A stretch of 64,000 nucleotides of DNA from Ardenticatenaceae bacterium (GTDB lineage Bacteria; Chloroflexota; Anaerolineae; Promineifilales; Promineifilaceae). The notes below the pieces were generated by a model. It did not search any database, was not told the origin of the DNA, and saw only the letters and a program-made list of their open reading frames with translations. How positions within the stretch are numbered: the first letter of the stretch is position 1; every line of letters begins with the position of its first letter. Position numbers and translations under genes: made by a program. Below are positions 36,903-47,080 of the stretch, one piece after another. The stretch covers positions 1 through 64,000 of the forward strand of contig JACKBU010000022.1 in assembly GCA_020634395.1 (NCBI GenBank), written 5' to 3'.

Positions 36903-37983
36903 AGTCGGCGGCGGCACTGGCGGGTTTGACGGCCGTGGCCGCCTGCACGACCAGCGGCGCATAACGAATACGATGATTCAGGAACAGGGCCGCCAGAAGA
37001 AGAGCAATGGCCGTTCCCTGATGCACCAGGGCCAGCCACACGGGCACGCGGAACCAGATCACGCTGACGCCCAACGTGATTTGCAGGCACACCAGCCCCA
37101 ACATCCACAAAATGCCGGAGCGCACGGCCGTATAAAACCCCTTCTTCCGCGCTACCCAATAAACCAGCAAAACGGCCGTCAGCACCACAAAGGCAAACCA
37201 GCGATGGACGTAATGCACCGTCACCGGCACTTCCAGCAGATTTTTCCACCACGGTTCCACGTAAGACAGCAGGCCCGGCGGAATCAGGTGACCAAACATC
37301 AGCGGCCACGTGCTGGAGGCATGCCCGGCCTTCAACCCGGCAACCAGACCGCCATAAGAAATCTGCACCACCAGCACGGCCACCATCAAAACAGCCAGCG
37401 CCTGGGCGCCGCGCCGCTGCGGACGGTCTGACGGCCGTTCCGTACCGTACACGTTGTTCAAGCCCGCCCAAAAGCAAAGCGCCAGCAGCGTCAGCGCCGC
37501 CAACAAATGAGCCGTCAGGCGGTAATGGCTCACGCTCGGCCGATCCACCAGCCCGCTGCTGACCATGTACCAGCCCAAAAAGCCCTGTAAAGCAAACCCA
37601 AGACCAATCAACAAATACACGCCCGACCGGCGCCAGGGAATTATGCCTTTCCACAAAAAATAAAAAAGCGGCAGCACATAGATCAATCCGGTCAAACGCG
37701 CCACCAGCCGGTGAATGTACTCGTTGTAATAGATGAACTCATAATCGCTCAAGGTCATGGTCTGGTTGATGATCTGGAATTCGGGCGTTTGCTGGTAATC
37801 GGCAAACTCCTGCTCCCACGCTTCTTGCGTCAGCGGCGGCAGGATACCGGTGATCACCTTCCACTCCACAATAGACAGCCCAGAGCGGGTCAGGCGCACC
37901 CAGCCGCCAAACACGACCAGAAACACCACCAGAAATCCCACCGAAAACAACCAGATATTTATCGCTTTCTTTGAACGTTCCAT
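36901..37983 (-). CDS. ctaA: Haem A synthase, COX15/CtaA family
   Basis: 360 residues from the ATG at 37983 (GGAG 7 bp upstream). About eight membrane helices, first GFLVVFLVVFGGWVRLTRSG, which is the conserved VRLTxSGLS region. Conserved haem-ligand His occur in YNEYIHRLVAR, SHYRLTAHLLAA, VHYVHRWFA and VHQGTAIALLL. It oxidises the methyl group of haem O to make haem A for aa3-type cytochrome oxidases, in the cytoplasmic membrane. This implies aerobic respiration. It follows the YfhO-like gene by 45 bp in the same direction. Confidence 0.9.
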   Translation of the reverse strand: MERSKKAINIWLFSVGFLVVFLVVFGGWVRLTRSGLSIVEWKVITGILPPLTQEAWEQEFADYQQTPEFQIINQTMTLSDYEFIYYNEYIHRLVARLTGLIYVLPLFYFLWKGIIPWRRSGVYLLIGLGFALQGFLGWYMVSSGLVDRPSVSHYRLTAHLLAALTLLALCFWAGLNNVYGTERPSDRPQRRGAQALAVLMVAVLVVQISYGGLVAGLKAGHASSTWPLMFGHLIPPGLLSYVEPWWKNLLEVPVTVHYVHRWFAFVVLTAVLLVYWVARKKGFYTAVRSGILWMLGLVCLQITLGVSVIWFRVPVWLALVHQGTAIALLLAALFLNHRIRYAPLVVQAATAVKPASAAAD

Positions 37984-38028
37984 CACACTTCTCCAGAAAC
38001 CAAAATACAGATCAGCCGCATGCCGATT

Positions 38029-40335
38029 TTAGCCGATCAATGGCGCGGTGTCTTGTGCCGGGCGCCGGCGGATTTGCCACACGGCCGTTGCCACCAGCGC
38101 CAGTCCTGCCAGCGTCAGCAGCCCACCCCAGGCATACACCGTCGGCACAAAGGTCCACTCTACCGTGTGCGCGCCCGCCGGCACGCAGACGGCGCGAATC
38201 GTGGTGTAGGCCGTCAGGGATTCGGCCGGACGGCCGTCTACCGTCACGCGCCAGCCAGGATAATCCGTCTCACTCAGCACCAGCAAGGCGGCCCCGGCGC
38301 TGTCCGTGTCGATGCGCCAGTAGCCATCCCGCTGCTCGCTGATCACGGCCGTGCCGGCTGCCCCATCCGCCAGTTCGCACGGCGGCGGCGCAGCCAAAAT
38401 CGCCGTCGCCGCCGGATCAAAGTCCGGTTCGTGGATGCGGGCAATGGCGGCCTTTTCATCCTCAATCACTTCCAGCCGGCTGACCAGCCGCGCCAGCGGC
38501 AGCACGCGCGCCCGTTCGTAGACCCAGGCATCACCCACGTGGCCGACAAAGGTTAACGGCCGTTCGCCCTCCGTAAACTGGTCGAGCGGCAGTTGGGCCA
38601 CCACGTAGCGCGTGTTCAAAATGTCATAGGCCGTCGAGCGCGGATCGGGTATCGAGCCGATAAACGCCTGGTTTGCCCCAATCTCCAGGGCATTGTAACC
38701 CAGCACGGAATTGAAACCCACCTGCCACGCGCCATTTTGCTCAAAAATCGACATGCCCCAGGGCAGCAGGCGCTCTGTGGGCGTGCCGATGACTTCCTGC
38801 GTTTCGTACCATGTCCGGTCAGGCGCCATCTCCTCCAACCGGATGAACTTGTAGCCAAACGTCCACAAATCCACCAAAACGAGGGCCGCCAGGGCCAGAC
38901 CCAGCACCCGCCGCTGGCGCACGGCCGTTTGCGGCCAAGCCAGAAAACGCCACAGCAGCACCCCGCCCCCCAGCAGCAGCAAAACGGCCGTCGCCCAGCC
39001 GCCCACCTGGTGCCACAACCGCCCGCTCGTATCCGTCGGATGGACGACGATGAAGACCGCGCCAGTGGCGGCGATGACGGCCAGGCCGAGAACGGCCGTG
39101 CTCGCCAGCACCCAGCGCAGCAGTCGATCCAGCGCCGGTCGCTCCCAGGCACGACGGCTGCCAGCCACTTCGCCCAGCAGCGCCGCCGCCGCAAACAGAT
39201 AGATCACCGCAGCGCGACCCGGCGCGCGCGCCAGCCGGAATGGCGGCAGCAAATTGTAAAACAGGCGGTATAAAAACGCGTAGCTGCCAAAGGCCAGCAG
39301 CAGCCCGAACACCATCATCGCCAGGTAAAACAGGGCGCGGCGTGACGGCCGTCTCGCGGCCAAAATTACCGCCAGCAGCGCCAGCACCCCCGCATAGTAG
39401 GTCAGTTCCTCAAAATTGGGCACGCTCCAGTACCCGGCGTGCGTCGGCTCGCCAAAAAACTCGGGCACCAGCAAGGTCACCAGATGCGCCGGGGGAAACG
39501 AGTAAGCCGAGGCAAAATCAAAACCGGCCGAACCGGAACGTGACGATTCCAGGGCAAACTGCGCCAGTGGTAAAAATTGGATGCCGCTCAGCAGCAGGCC
39601 GACCAGGGCGGCAATCAAAAACTGCCGCGCCACTATGAGACTGGAGACTGAAGATTGGGGACTGGGGGAAGCCGAATCGTCGGTCTCCAATCTCCAGTCT
39701 CCCATCCCCAGATAAAGCGCCCAGGCTGCCCACACCAGCCCCACGTACAGCAGCGAGGTCGTATGCCCGGCCAGGATGGCCAGCCCAAAAGGGATACCGG
39801 CCAGAACGGCCGTCCACACGCTGGGCCGGACCACGCACCAGGTAAACGCCCACAGCAGCCAGGGCAGCCAGGCAAACGTCGCCAGCAGACCCATGTGCCC
39901 GGCAAAAATGCGCACGGCCGTAAACCCGCTGAACGCCCACGTCAGCGCGGCCAGCCACGCACCCCAACGCGAGCCGGTCTGCTGGTGGACAAACAGCCAC
40001 ATGCCCAGGCCGGTTACCAAAACGTGAAGCACCACATACCAGCTAATGCCGATACGCACCGGCAGCAAAATCGCCAACCACGTGGGCGGGTAGAACAGAG
40101 CCACCTGCGGATTGCTGAGGAAAGGGTACCCGGCAAACTGCGCGGCATGCCAGAAAGGGAGATGGCCCTGCCAAACGGCCGTGCGTGTCAGATCCAGCCA
40201 CGGATAAAACAGGCCGCGCACGTCTGCGCCGCCCAACGCCTTGCCAGGCGGCGGCCACAACGCCACCCCCAGAAAAAGAAGCGTTAGCAGCAGCAGAACC
40301 AGACCAACCTGAAAGAGGGTTTTCCGTGGGGGCAT
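38029..40335 (-). CDS. YfhO-like multi-pass membrane protein (glycosyltransferase type)
   Basis: 768 residues; the ATG at 40335 is 4 bp past the stop of the upstream gene (AGGT box), while a TTG at 40353 would overlap it. About 13 membrane helices are separated by loops. The early loop GADVRGLFYPWLDL has the acidic motif expected of GT-C-like enzymes, and the C-terminal 180 residues are soluble (LVLSETDYPGWRVTVDGRPAE, typical of YfhO proteins). YfhO relatives glycosylate lipoteichoic acids or other envelope polymers. Residues near 225-237 (SASPSPQSSVSS) come from the GGAGATT repeat. It is co-directional with the PTPS-related gene. Confidence 0.78.
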   Translation of the reverse strand: MPPRKTLFQVGLVLLLLTLLFLGVALWPPPGKALGGADVRGLFYPWLDLTRTAVWQGHLPFWHAAQFAGYPFLSNPQVALFYPPTWLAILLPVRIGISWYVVLHVLVTGLGMWLFVHQQTGSRWGAWLAALTWAFSGFTAVRIFAGHMGLLATFAWLPWLLWAFTWCVVRPSVWTAVLAGIPFGLAILAGHTTSLLYVGLVWAAWALYLGMGDWRLETDDSASPSPQSSVSSLIVARQFLIAALVGLLLSGIQFLPLAQFALESSRSGSAGFDFASAYSFPPAHLVTLLVPEFFGEPTHAGYWSVPNFEELTYYAGVLALLAVILAARRPSRRALFYLAMMVFGLLLAFGSYAFLYRLFYNLLPPFRLARAPGRAAVIYLFAAAALLGEVAGSRRAWERPALDRLLRWVLASTAVLGLAVIAATGAVFIVVHPTDTSGRLWHQVGGWATAVLLLLGGGVLLWRFLAWPQTAVRQRRVLGLALAALVLVDLWTFGYKFIRLEEMAPDRTWYETQEVIGTPTERLLPWGMSIFEQNGAWQVGFNSVLGYNALEIGANQAFIGSIPDPRSTAYDILNTRYVVAQLPLDQFTEGERPLTFVGHVGDAWVYERARVLPLARLVSRLEVIEDEKAAIARIHEPDFDPAATAILAAPPPCELADGAAGTAVISEQRDGYWRIDTDSAGAALLVLSETDYPGWRVTVDGRPAESLTAYTTIRAVCVPAGAHTVEWTFVPTVYAWGGLLTLAGLALVATAVWQIRRRPAQDTAPLIG
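39634..39703. repeat. GGAGATTGG dispersed repeat inside the YfhO-like gene
   Basis: About 70 bp of TGAGACTGGAGACTGAAGATT units followed by complementary GTCTCCAATCTCCAGTCTCC. It is in frame and encodes a polar loop between two membrane helices. Confidence 0.75.
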
Positions 40336-40339
40336 CGCT

Positions 40340-42679
40340 TTACCTGGTCTCAACCGTCAGCGTCATCAAGCCTGCGCTGTCGTCGATTTGCTGGCCGCCG
40401 GCGTCCAGCAGCGGCAGACGCCAGCCTTCCGCCTGCACCCATAACCCCGTTTTGACAAGGTACTCGCCTGGCGGCAAATCGGGGGGTAGCGTGAAGGTAT
40501 GCACGTCGCGCACATATTTGTCCGTGGGCCAGCGGCGGGTAGGAAACTCGCCGGGGTTCAGATGGTCAGACTGGGCTACCAGGGAGCCATCCGGTGACAA
40601 AACGTGGAGGAAGCTCTGATAATTGATGTCTAACGGCCGTTGCGCCTGCCAGTACAGCGCCACGGTTACCGTGTCGCCGGGCCGGGCGGCAGCCGCAGAG
40701 GTATCGTAGCCGATCAAAGCAATCTGTTCGCCAAAATCGGCAAAAAGCTGGTTCTGGGCCGGTTCGGCCACATAATCGTGCGAGTTGTAATGCAAGATAT
40801 TGAAGGGCTGGAGGATGAGGAGGGTGACGGCCGTTACGCCCAATACGCCGCCCAAAACCCACCAATCTTCGTCTGTCAAGCGCCCGTAGCCCCGCGCCAA
40901 CGACCGGCTGCCGTGGGCAGATCCAGAGGCCGCAATCCGCACGGCAACAAGCAGGGCCGCCAGCAGCGCCAGTCCGCTGATCATCCAGGCCAGCGTGCGG
41001 GCTGGCGTATCCTGGAAACGCACATCTACCACATGCTGCCCTGCCGGTACCGGCACAACGATGAATCCTTCTGGCCGGCCCAATTCTGTTTCCACCACTT
41101 CTCCATCTATCCGCGCCGTCCAGCCGGGAAAATCGAAGAGGAAGAGGCGCAGCAAAAAGTCTTCGGGGGAATTGACGGTGTATTGGAAATGCAGCGGCGA
41201 AATTTCCTGGCTGTCTACCGCTGCACCGGCCGGCAAACTGGGACGATTAACGCGGTCCAACGGAACACCATCAAAAAAGCCCTGCACAACGGCCTCATTG
41301 CGCCGCGGGATCATGTCCACAGTCGTCGGAACGTAGTCGGCGGTGGATGTTGTGCCCAGCCAGCGCCCTTTTTGCTCGATCAGGGACATACGAAGCGGAA
41401 ACACAGGGCCAAAATCGGGCCAGGGCGCGGGCTCCAGGAGTGGCAATGCCAGAATAATGGGCAGGACCGTCAGCCCGGCGGCCAGCATGCCGGCCTTCGC
41501 TCCCCGCCAGGAAATCATCGACAGCAAGGCTTCCGTTCCCGCACCCGCCAGGACCGCCAGCATAAATCCAGCCGCGCCTAACAAACGCCAGGGAAACTGG
41601 AAGTAGGGCAAGAACGGCAAGGTTTCCCAAACCGGCGCAGAAATAGGCAGCATGAGAAACCCCAGAACCACAAACATGATAGCAAAGAAAAGGGTGTGCC
41701 ACGGCCGTTGGACCCGGCGTAAAAGGAGCATCACTATTCCCAAACCGCCCAACACCCACTGGGCCAGGCCGAGATTGAAGTGGAAAACCGGCTCGGTGGC
41801 CCCCCAGTCGAGCCGCCCGGAAACTGCCAGCAGTTCTCGCCACGAGAGAAAGTGTGTATGAAAATCGTAATTGTCGCCCTGGCCGAGCAGGGTATTTAGG
41901 TTTACTGCGTTCCGCTCCAGAATGACCGGCAGCCAGAAGAAGGCAGCCAATCCCAAACCCAGGAACAAAGCGCCGAACACAGGCGACCAGGAGGTAAACG
42001 ACGTTTCAGGCGCTGCCCGACGGTCTGTTAGCACGCGCCAGACGGCCCAGGCTAACAAGATGCCGAAGAACAGCATCGCCATCAGATTGTGGCTGAGGAT
42101 TACGGCGGCAATGAGGAAAACGGCCGTTAGCCAGCGTCCGGGCGTCGGCCGGCGGCTCAGCCGGTCCAGAGACCACAGAGCCATTGGAAAAACGCCGAGG
42201 CTAAAAGACTCGGCCAGTACGCCCCGGGCATGGGGATCTATATACTGGACGTACGGAGCATAGATGTAAACGGCCGTGGCCACATACCCCGCAGTTCGCC
42301 CCCAGTTGTCACGCACAAACCCGTACGTGCCAAACCCTGCCAGGAGCAGCCCCAGCACAAAAACAAACTTCACCCCCGCCACCGCATCCAGATGAGGCAG
42401 CATCTCGACCGGCAGGCCGAGATAATATGTTAACGGGGCATAATAGTTAAAAATGGGATAGCCGTAGCCATGATAGAAGTTAGGCGCCCAACGCGGATAA
42501 AGCGCCCCCCCGCGCACCAGGTAACTTAACTCAGCCAGGCGAAAAATGTGCAGCTCGGCATCTGTTTCCTGAGGTAAGCTTGCCCGCCCAATAAACGGCC
42601 AAAGGGCGCCTAGCACAACTGCGACTATGACGAAGTAGCCGAGGTCAATGCGGGCACAAAGCTGGCGCAACCTGGTCAT
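40340..42679 (-). CDS. PTPS-related (PF10131-type) multi-pass membrane glycosyltransferase-like protein
   Basis: 779 residues with about 12 membrane helices. The N-terminal loop TDAELHIFRLAELSYLVRGG and YPRWAPNFYHGYGYPIFNYYAPL is characteristic of the 6-pyruvoyl-tetrahydropterin-synthase-related membrane family, a GT-C-like group despite its name. The C-terminal 130 residues form a beta-sandwich (VTVALYWQAQRPLDINYQSFLHVL) also seen in the gene ending at 44786. Probably acts in cell-envelope glycan or glycolipid assembly. It leads the run PTPS-related, YfhO-like, ctaA. A terminator separates it from the DUF11 gene. Confidence 0.78.
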   Translation of the reverse strand: MTRLRQLCARIDLGYFVIVAVVLGALWPFIGRASLPQETDAELHIFRLAELSYLVRGGALYPRWAPNFYHGYGYPIFNYYAPLTYYLGLPVEMLPHLDAVAGVKFVFVLGLLLAGFGTYGFVRDNWGRTAGYVATAVYIYAPYVQYIDPHARGVLAESFSLGVFPMALWSLDRLSRRPTPGRWLTAVFLIAAVILSHNLMAMLFFGILLAWAVWRVLTDRRAAPETSFTSWSPVFGALFLGLGLAAFFWLPVILERNAVNLNTLLGQGDNYDFHTHFLSWRELLAVSGRLDWGATEPVFHFNLGLAQWVLGGLGIVMLLLRRVQRPWHTLFFAIMFVVLGFLMLPISAPVWETLPFLPYFQFPWRLLGAAGFMLAVLAGAGTEALLSMISWRGAKAGMLAAGLTVLPIILALPLLEPAPWPDFGPVFPLRMSLIEQKGRWLGTTSTADYVPTTVDMIPRRNEAVVQGFFDGVPLDRVNRPSLPAGAAVDSQEISPLHFQYTVNSPEDFLLRLFLFDFPGWTARIDGEVVETELGRPEGFIVVPVPAGQHVVDVRFQDTPARTLAWMISGLALLAALLVAVRIAASGSAHGSRSLARGYGRLTDEDWWVLGGVLGVTAVTLLILQPFNILHYNSHDYVAEPAQNQLFADFGEQIALIGYDTSAAAARPGDTVTVALYWQAQRPLDINYQSFLHVLSPDGSLVAQSDHLNPGEFPTRRWPTDKYVRDVHTFTLPPDLPPGEYLVKTGLWVQAEGWRLPLLDAGGQQIDDSAGLMTLTVETR

Positions 42680-42692
42680 ATAAACTCAGCAA

Positions 42693-42732
42693 AAACCCTC
42701 TCCCAAACGTAGATATGTTTGGGAGAGGGTTT
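42693..42732. terminator. Terminator, 16-bp perfect stem
   Basis: AAACCCTCTCCCAAAC / GTTTGGGAGAGGGTTT with an 8-base loop. It follows the DUF11 protein gene and precedes the PTPS-related gene, both on the minus strand. U-tracts are short, but the stem is very stable. Confidence 0.75.
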
Positions 42733-42761
42733 CCTAAAAAGCGAATCTCCTTGGGAGAATG

Positions 42762-44630
42762 TTACTGCAGCGGACCTACCCGCACCCAATCAAACTGAGC
42801 GGCCGTCCCTGAGTACTCATTGGAAGAGGCAAAGGTACCGAAGTACGTACCGCTCCCCACGTATCTCATATCCGGATCCACGCCCTGGGCAGCAAAATTC
42901 GTATTCACGTACAGTTGGATCAGCCCGTTGGGGTAAACGTTGATGGTCCAGTCATTCCAACCGCTTGGATCGCCAACATCGATGTCGGTAAATCCAATAA
43001 CCTCAAGGTCACCACGCCCAGAATTATTGATGGGATCGTGATAATCAATCCGCTTAATCTGGACACGCATCCTGTTGGTGGTTGGTTTTGTGCCAAACCA
43101 GATCACATTTAAGCGGTAGTAATGGTTAAAACAACTGGTGAAGACGGAATTAGGACATGCTGCCCCATTCCAATCACCGCCAAAGACCAGCCCATAACTT
43201 TGCAGGTTGTCAATGCCGTCGCTCAAACGGACTCTGGCTCGCAGCGAATAGGACTGCCAGGGCACACTTACCATCGGGGCTGCAATCGCGTAATCCCAAC
43301 GACCCTTAATCTTGGTGACCATATAGCCTGCGGGATCATGGTACAACAGATTATCTACATCATCTGTATCCTCACGGCGAATGGCCCACGGGGCGATGCC
43401 TGACGTGAAGCTGTCCGCGTACGGTGCGTACTGCATCAAAATGTTGGACCATCCGCTGCTGATCTGACCACGGAAAGCACGCACACGGTAGTAATATTTC
43501 ATATTGGTTGAAGAATCGTGCGTTACTACCTGGGATGTGCTGCTGCCAGCATCGTAGGATACAGCGTTGGTGAAATCTGGGTTTCGCGCTTCTTCCAACA
43601 CATAGGTTGCATTGCCAATGTCGCTCCAGGTCACAGTCGAAGAGAATGACTGGAAGTCATTGTTTGACGTGGGGGTGCTGATGGAAAGCAGGATTGGAGA
43701 CGGCAGGGGCTTGCTGATGATGGGGAAATAGACAAAAACGTTCGACTGATAATTCAGCGGCGACGAAGCCTCGATAGGATCACCGACGCCGGTTACTGTG
43801 GCGGTGTTGGTAAAAACGCCGCTGGCGCCTGGATCTGTCACAGCCAATTCGGCGGCATAGGTCAGGGTCACGGCCGTTTGTCCCGTAATCACCCCCGTCC
43901 AGTTAATAACATCCGCAGTCACCGAGTAAGCGCCGCCGCCCACGACAGAGAGGCTGTCAGTCACATAATTAAGCTCGGAGGGCAAGGGATCATTTATCGT
44001 CACGGGGTCAGCGGTTGTCTCGCCGCTGTTGCTGACGACCACGGTATACTGCACAGGCGTACCGGCATAAAGCGTTTCACGGTCCGCGGTTTTAACGGCC
44101 GTTAAAGCCGCCGGGGTTTGGGAGAGAATCGCAGTTTCCGCCTTGGGGGCCAGCAAAGCTCCTGTGCCGGTGACGTAAGCCGTGTTTGTAACCACATCAC
44201 CGCCCGCCAAAGGTGTCGTCACAACCGCACCAAACTGAATTTCCACGTTGCCACCGTTGCCGATCAATCCTTCCCAAAGAACCGTATCGCCGGTTACGGT
44301 GAATGTAGTGGCGATGGCGTTATTCGTGATGCTGTTCAGCGACTCGGGGACCACAGCCAGACCGGTGGGCAGCGTGTCTGTCATCACCGTGTCTGCATTA
44401 TCCCCTACGTTGCTGATGACCACCGTGTAATTGAGCGTGGAACCGACCAGCGCCGTAGCCTGATCAACCGTTTTACTGGCGCTCAGGTTTCCTACTGTGA
44501 CCACATTGATGTTCGAATCGTCAGCCATAAGCGCTCCGAATGTCAACGCCAGAGCCACGGCCGTCAACATTACCACAGCCAACAGACTGAAAATTCGATA
44601 TGGTCTCATATCAAAACTTTTATTAAACAT
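42762..44630 (-). CDS. Secreted DUF11-repeat surface protein with FnIII-like and lectin-like C-terminus
   Basis: 622 residues. A signal peptide (FSLLAVVMLTAVALALTFGAL) is followed by two DUF11 repeats (about 48-165 and 172-295; LNYTVVISNVGDNADTVMTDTLPTGL and YTVVVSNSGETTADPVTINDPLP). An internal VYFPIISKPLP at about 303-313 matches the LPVVIK-type tails of other proteins here. An FnIII-like segment (about 320-410) and a laminin-G/concanavalin-like domain of 200 residues complete it. DUF11 proteins often form isopeptide-linked surface fibres. It is a cell-surface structural or adhesive protein; the ligand is unknown. Confidence 0.78.
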   Translation of the reverse strand: MFNKSFDMRPYRIFSLLAVVMLTAVALALTFGALMADDSNINVVTVGNLSASKTVDQATALVGSTLNYTVVISNVGDNADTVMTDTLPTGLAVVPESLNSITNNAIATTFTVTGDTVLWEGLIGNGGNVEIQFGAVVTTPLAGGDVVTNTAYVTGTGALLAPKAETAILSQTPAALTAVKTADRETLYAGTPVQYTVVVSNSGETTADPVTINDPLPSELNYVTDSLSVVGGGAYSVTADVINWTGVITGQTAVTLTYAAELAVTDPGASGVFTNTATVTGVGDPIEASSPLNYQSNVFVYFPIISKPLPSPILLSISTPTSNNDFQSFSSTVTWSDIGNATYVLEEARNPDFTNAVSYDAGSSTSQVVTHDSSTNMKYYYRVRAFRGQISSGWSNILMQYAPYADSFTSGIAPWAIRREDTDDVDNLLYHDPAGYMVTKIKGRWDYAIAAPMVSVPWQSYSLRARVRLSDGIDNLQSYGLVFGGDWNGAACPNSVFTSCFNHYYRLNVIWFGTKPTTNRMRVQIKRIDYHDPINNSGRGDLEVIGFTDIDVGDPSGWNDWTINVYPNGLIQLYVNTNFAAQGVDPDMRYVGSGTYFGTFASSNEYSGTAAQFDWVRVGPLQ

Positions 44631-44785
44631 AACTGATTAACTCTCCCAAATCTAAAATGTGTAATCGCTTGTTGAACCAATTCAACAACTGTTAGCCTGA
44701 GAAATTCAAGGTCGAGATCATACCTTAGCGCCGATAAGGCGTCAACCAGGGCAACAGATCGTAGGGATAGCGCGTTCCTATCGTT

Positions 44786-47077
44786 TTAAGGGCCGGGCTG
44801 GATAGTAACGGCCGTTAACTCGATAGTATCCTGATCCGTTTCCTCAACCACCAGGCGCTCCTCCGTGATCAGATTATACATACCGACAGACAAAGGATAT
44901 TCTCCTGGCGGCGTATCCAAGGGGATCATCATGATGTGTGGATCCGGGATCAACTGCCCCGGTTCCCAACGAGTGGTCGGCATGATCCCGCACTCCGGAG
45001 CGCCGTCATGCTGCGCCCGCATCTCGCCATCATACAAGTGGGTAAACACCTGATAATTTTCAGCAAACGGAGCAAGAGCCTGCCAGTACAGCGTCACCGT
45101 GACCTGTCCTCCGGGAACGGCCTGCCGGGTATCCAAATCGTACCCGACAAGGCGCACGGCGCCATTGCCCAGGGTAAAATGGACCGGATACTGCCCCCCG
45201 GTTTGCCGCGGCGCGACCTGCGCCGGCGACCGCCACAACACTCTGTCCGCGGCTTCGATCGGGCTGCCCGCTGGATCGCCCGCCCGGCTGTAAATTTTCA
45301 GCGCGGAACGGCCGTTTACCGTCACCACCTGCTGCACAGGCATGTCGGCCAGAAGGTCCGCATTATACGCCAGCTCGTCCTGAGCGTTTGTGGCCAATAT
45401 AAACGTTTCAAAGTTATCACAATGCGTGCGCAAAGCCTGGGCCATGTACCAGGCAGAAATCTCCTGCTCCTCATTGCTGGCATAAGGCAATCCCGCAGCC
45501 GGAACCCAATCGGCGGCTGCACGCCATCCCGTCTGGTGCGGGAAACCAAACAACCCGTAAAGCGGCGGTTCATCCCAGGTGGTTGGAAAAAACGACGGCC
45601 GATTTTCCGCCCAGGTCCGCACGCGCTCGGGTGTGTTGTCGATGTAAATCTGGAAAATGTATACGGCGGATATGAACCACCAGACCGCGAGCGCCCCGGC
45701 CACCAGCCAGGGGCGCAGGCCCGGCCGGGAGACGCCGCCCAACAGCCAATCCATCCCGGCGGAGGCTAAAAGCACAGCACCGGGGAAAAATGTATACACG
45801 TGCGTGCGCGGATCCACGACAATGAAAAGATAGAAAATGAGCGGAGCGAGAAACAGCAGCACGGCCGTTTCTCCCTCTTTCCTGTGCCATACCCGCCAGC
45901 AACCCAAAACCACCAGAATTCCCAGCCCGGCCACAAAGTACAAGCTGTTGTAAAGCGTGATCATTTGCCAGACGGCCGGACCGCTCCAACTTAGTACGCC
46001 AGTGGTCTCGTTCACGCCGACCCGGCCGCGCAGCAGATAGGTACCCGTACGGGCAAAATTGGGATTGCTGACAAACGGCAAATAAAACAGCAGCAGGATT
46101 CCCGCGCCCCACAAAACGGCCGTGAACACGGCCGTCCACCGCACGCCATGCTGCCGCCAGCGGCGGAAAAACAACCACAACAGAGCCGGAACCACCAGGA
46201 TGGCATCATAATGAGCCAGCAAACCGCCGGCCAGGAATACGGCCGTCAACCACAAATCAGCCGTCCGGCCCTCCTTCTCAAAACGATCCATGTGCAGCAC
46301 GGCCAGTGTGCTCCACAACATCACAAAACTTTGGTACTGCACAATCCGCCCAAAGGCCACGCCAAAGCCGGCAATGGCAAACAGGAAACCGGCCGCCCAG
46401 CCCGCCCGTTCGCCAAACCAGCGCCGAGAGAGCAAGGCCACAGCGCCCACGGCCAGCACCGCCGCCCAGGCAAACGGCAGCCGCGCCCAGGCTTCCGTTA
46501 CAGCTCCCGATGACTGCCACAAAGCCAGAGGCAGCAAAATTTCCAGCGGCCCTTTTTGATGCAAGAAAATCGCGCCGTCGCGGCCCACAATTGCCGCAGC
46601 CGCGCGCACCATAATCACGCCTTCGTCACCCTGAAACTCGCTGTAGCCCAGATGAACCAGCCGAAACCCCACGGCCGTCACGGCCAACAAGCCAATCAGC
46701 GCCCACTGGCGGCGTGTGGGAGAGGTCCAGGCGGGCAAACAGGCCCGCAGCGAACCGCGACGTGTCTGCCACAGCGGCCACCAGGCTATCAGCAGCATCC
46801 CCAAGACCAGCGCCGGCCGCCAGATCGGGCCCGGAACATAGTCGAGCAGCAGAACCCACAGGCTGTTACCCAACAAAGGCAGCGCAGCCGCCGTCAACAG
46901 GCGTTCCGCCGGATGGCCGGTTTGGAGCAAAAGCCAGGTCGTGGCCGGCCAGACCGCCAGCAGCAAAAAGGCAGCCAGCTGCGACCAGGGATGGGGCAGG
47001 AGCAGCAACACGGCCGTTCCGCCAATCGCCGCCGCCCACAGCCAACGCAGCCGGGCATCGCGCCACCTAACTGACAT
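44786..47077 (-). CDS. GT39/ArnT-like membrane glycosyltransferase
   Basis: 763 residues with about 12 membrane helices. The first large periplasmic loop has the GT-C Asp/Glu motif LGYSEFQGDEGVIM (the DE pair binds the lipid-phosphate sugar donor). RIVQYQSFVMLW and HYDAILVVPALLW follow, as in the PMT/ArnT superfamily. The C-terminal 130 residues are a beta-sandwich with VTVTLYWQALAPFAENYQVFTHLYD, closely similar to the end of the PTPS-related protein. It probably transfers a sugar from a polyprenyl carrier onto protein or lipid outside the membrane. It starts 4 bp after the stop of the next gene, so the two form an operon. Confidence 0.8.
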   Translation of the reverse strand: MSVRWRDARLRWLWAAAIGGTAVLLLLPHPWSQLAAFLLLAVWPATTWLLLQTGHPAERLLTAAALPLLGNSLWVLLLDYVPGPIWRPALVLGMLLIAWWPLWQTRRGSLRACLPAWTSPTRRQWALIGLLAVTAVGFRLVHLGYSEFQGDEGVIMVRAAAAIVGRDGAIFLHQKGPLEILLPLALWQSSGAVTEAWARLPFAWAAVLAVGAVALLSRRWFGERAGWAAGFLFAIAGFGVAFGRIVQYQSFVMLWSTLAVLHMDRFEKEGRTADLWLTAVFLAGGLLAHYDAILVVPALLWLFFRRWRQHGVRWTAVFTAVLWGAGILLLFYLPFVSNPNFARTGTYLLRGRVGVNETTGVLSWSGPAVWQMITLYNSLYFVAGLGILVVLGCWRVWHRKEGETAVLLFLAPLIFYLFIVVDPRTHVYTFFPGAVLLASAGMDWLLGGVSRPGLRPWLVAGALAVWWFISAVYIFQIYIDNTPERVRTWAENRPSFFPTTWDEPPLYGLFGFPHQTGWRAAADWVPAAGLPYASNEEQEISAWYMAQALRTHCDNFETFILATNAQDELAYNADLLADMPVQQVVTVNGRSALKIYSRAGDPAGSPIEAADRVLWRSPAQVAPRQTGGQYPVHFTLGNGAVRLVGYDLDTRQAVPGGQVTVTLYWQALAPFAENYQVFTHLYDGEMRAQHDGAPECGIMPTTRWEPGQLIPDPHIMMIPLDTPPGEYPLSVGMYNLITEERLVVEETDQDTIELTAVTIQPGP

Positions 47078-47080
47078 GCT

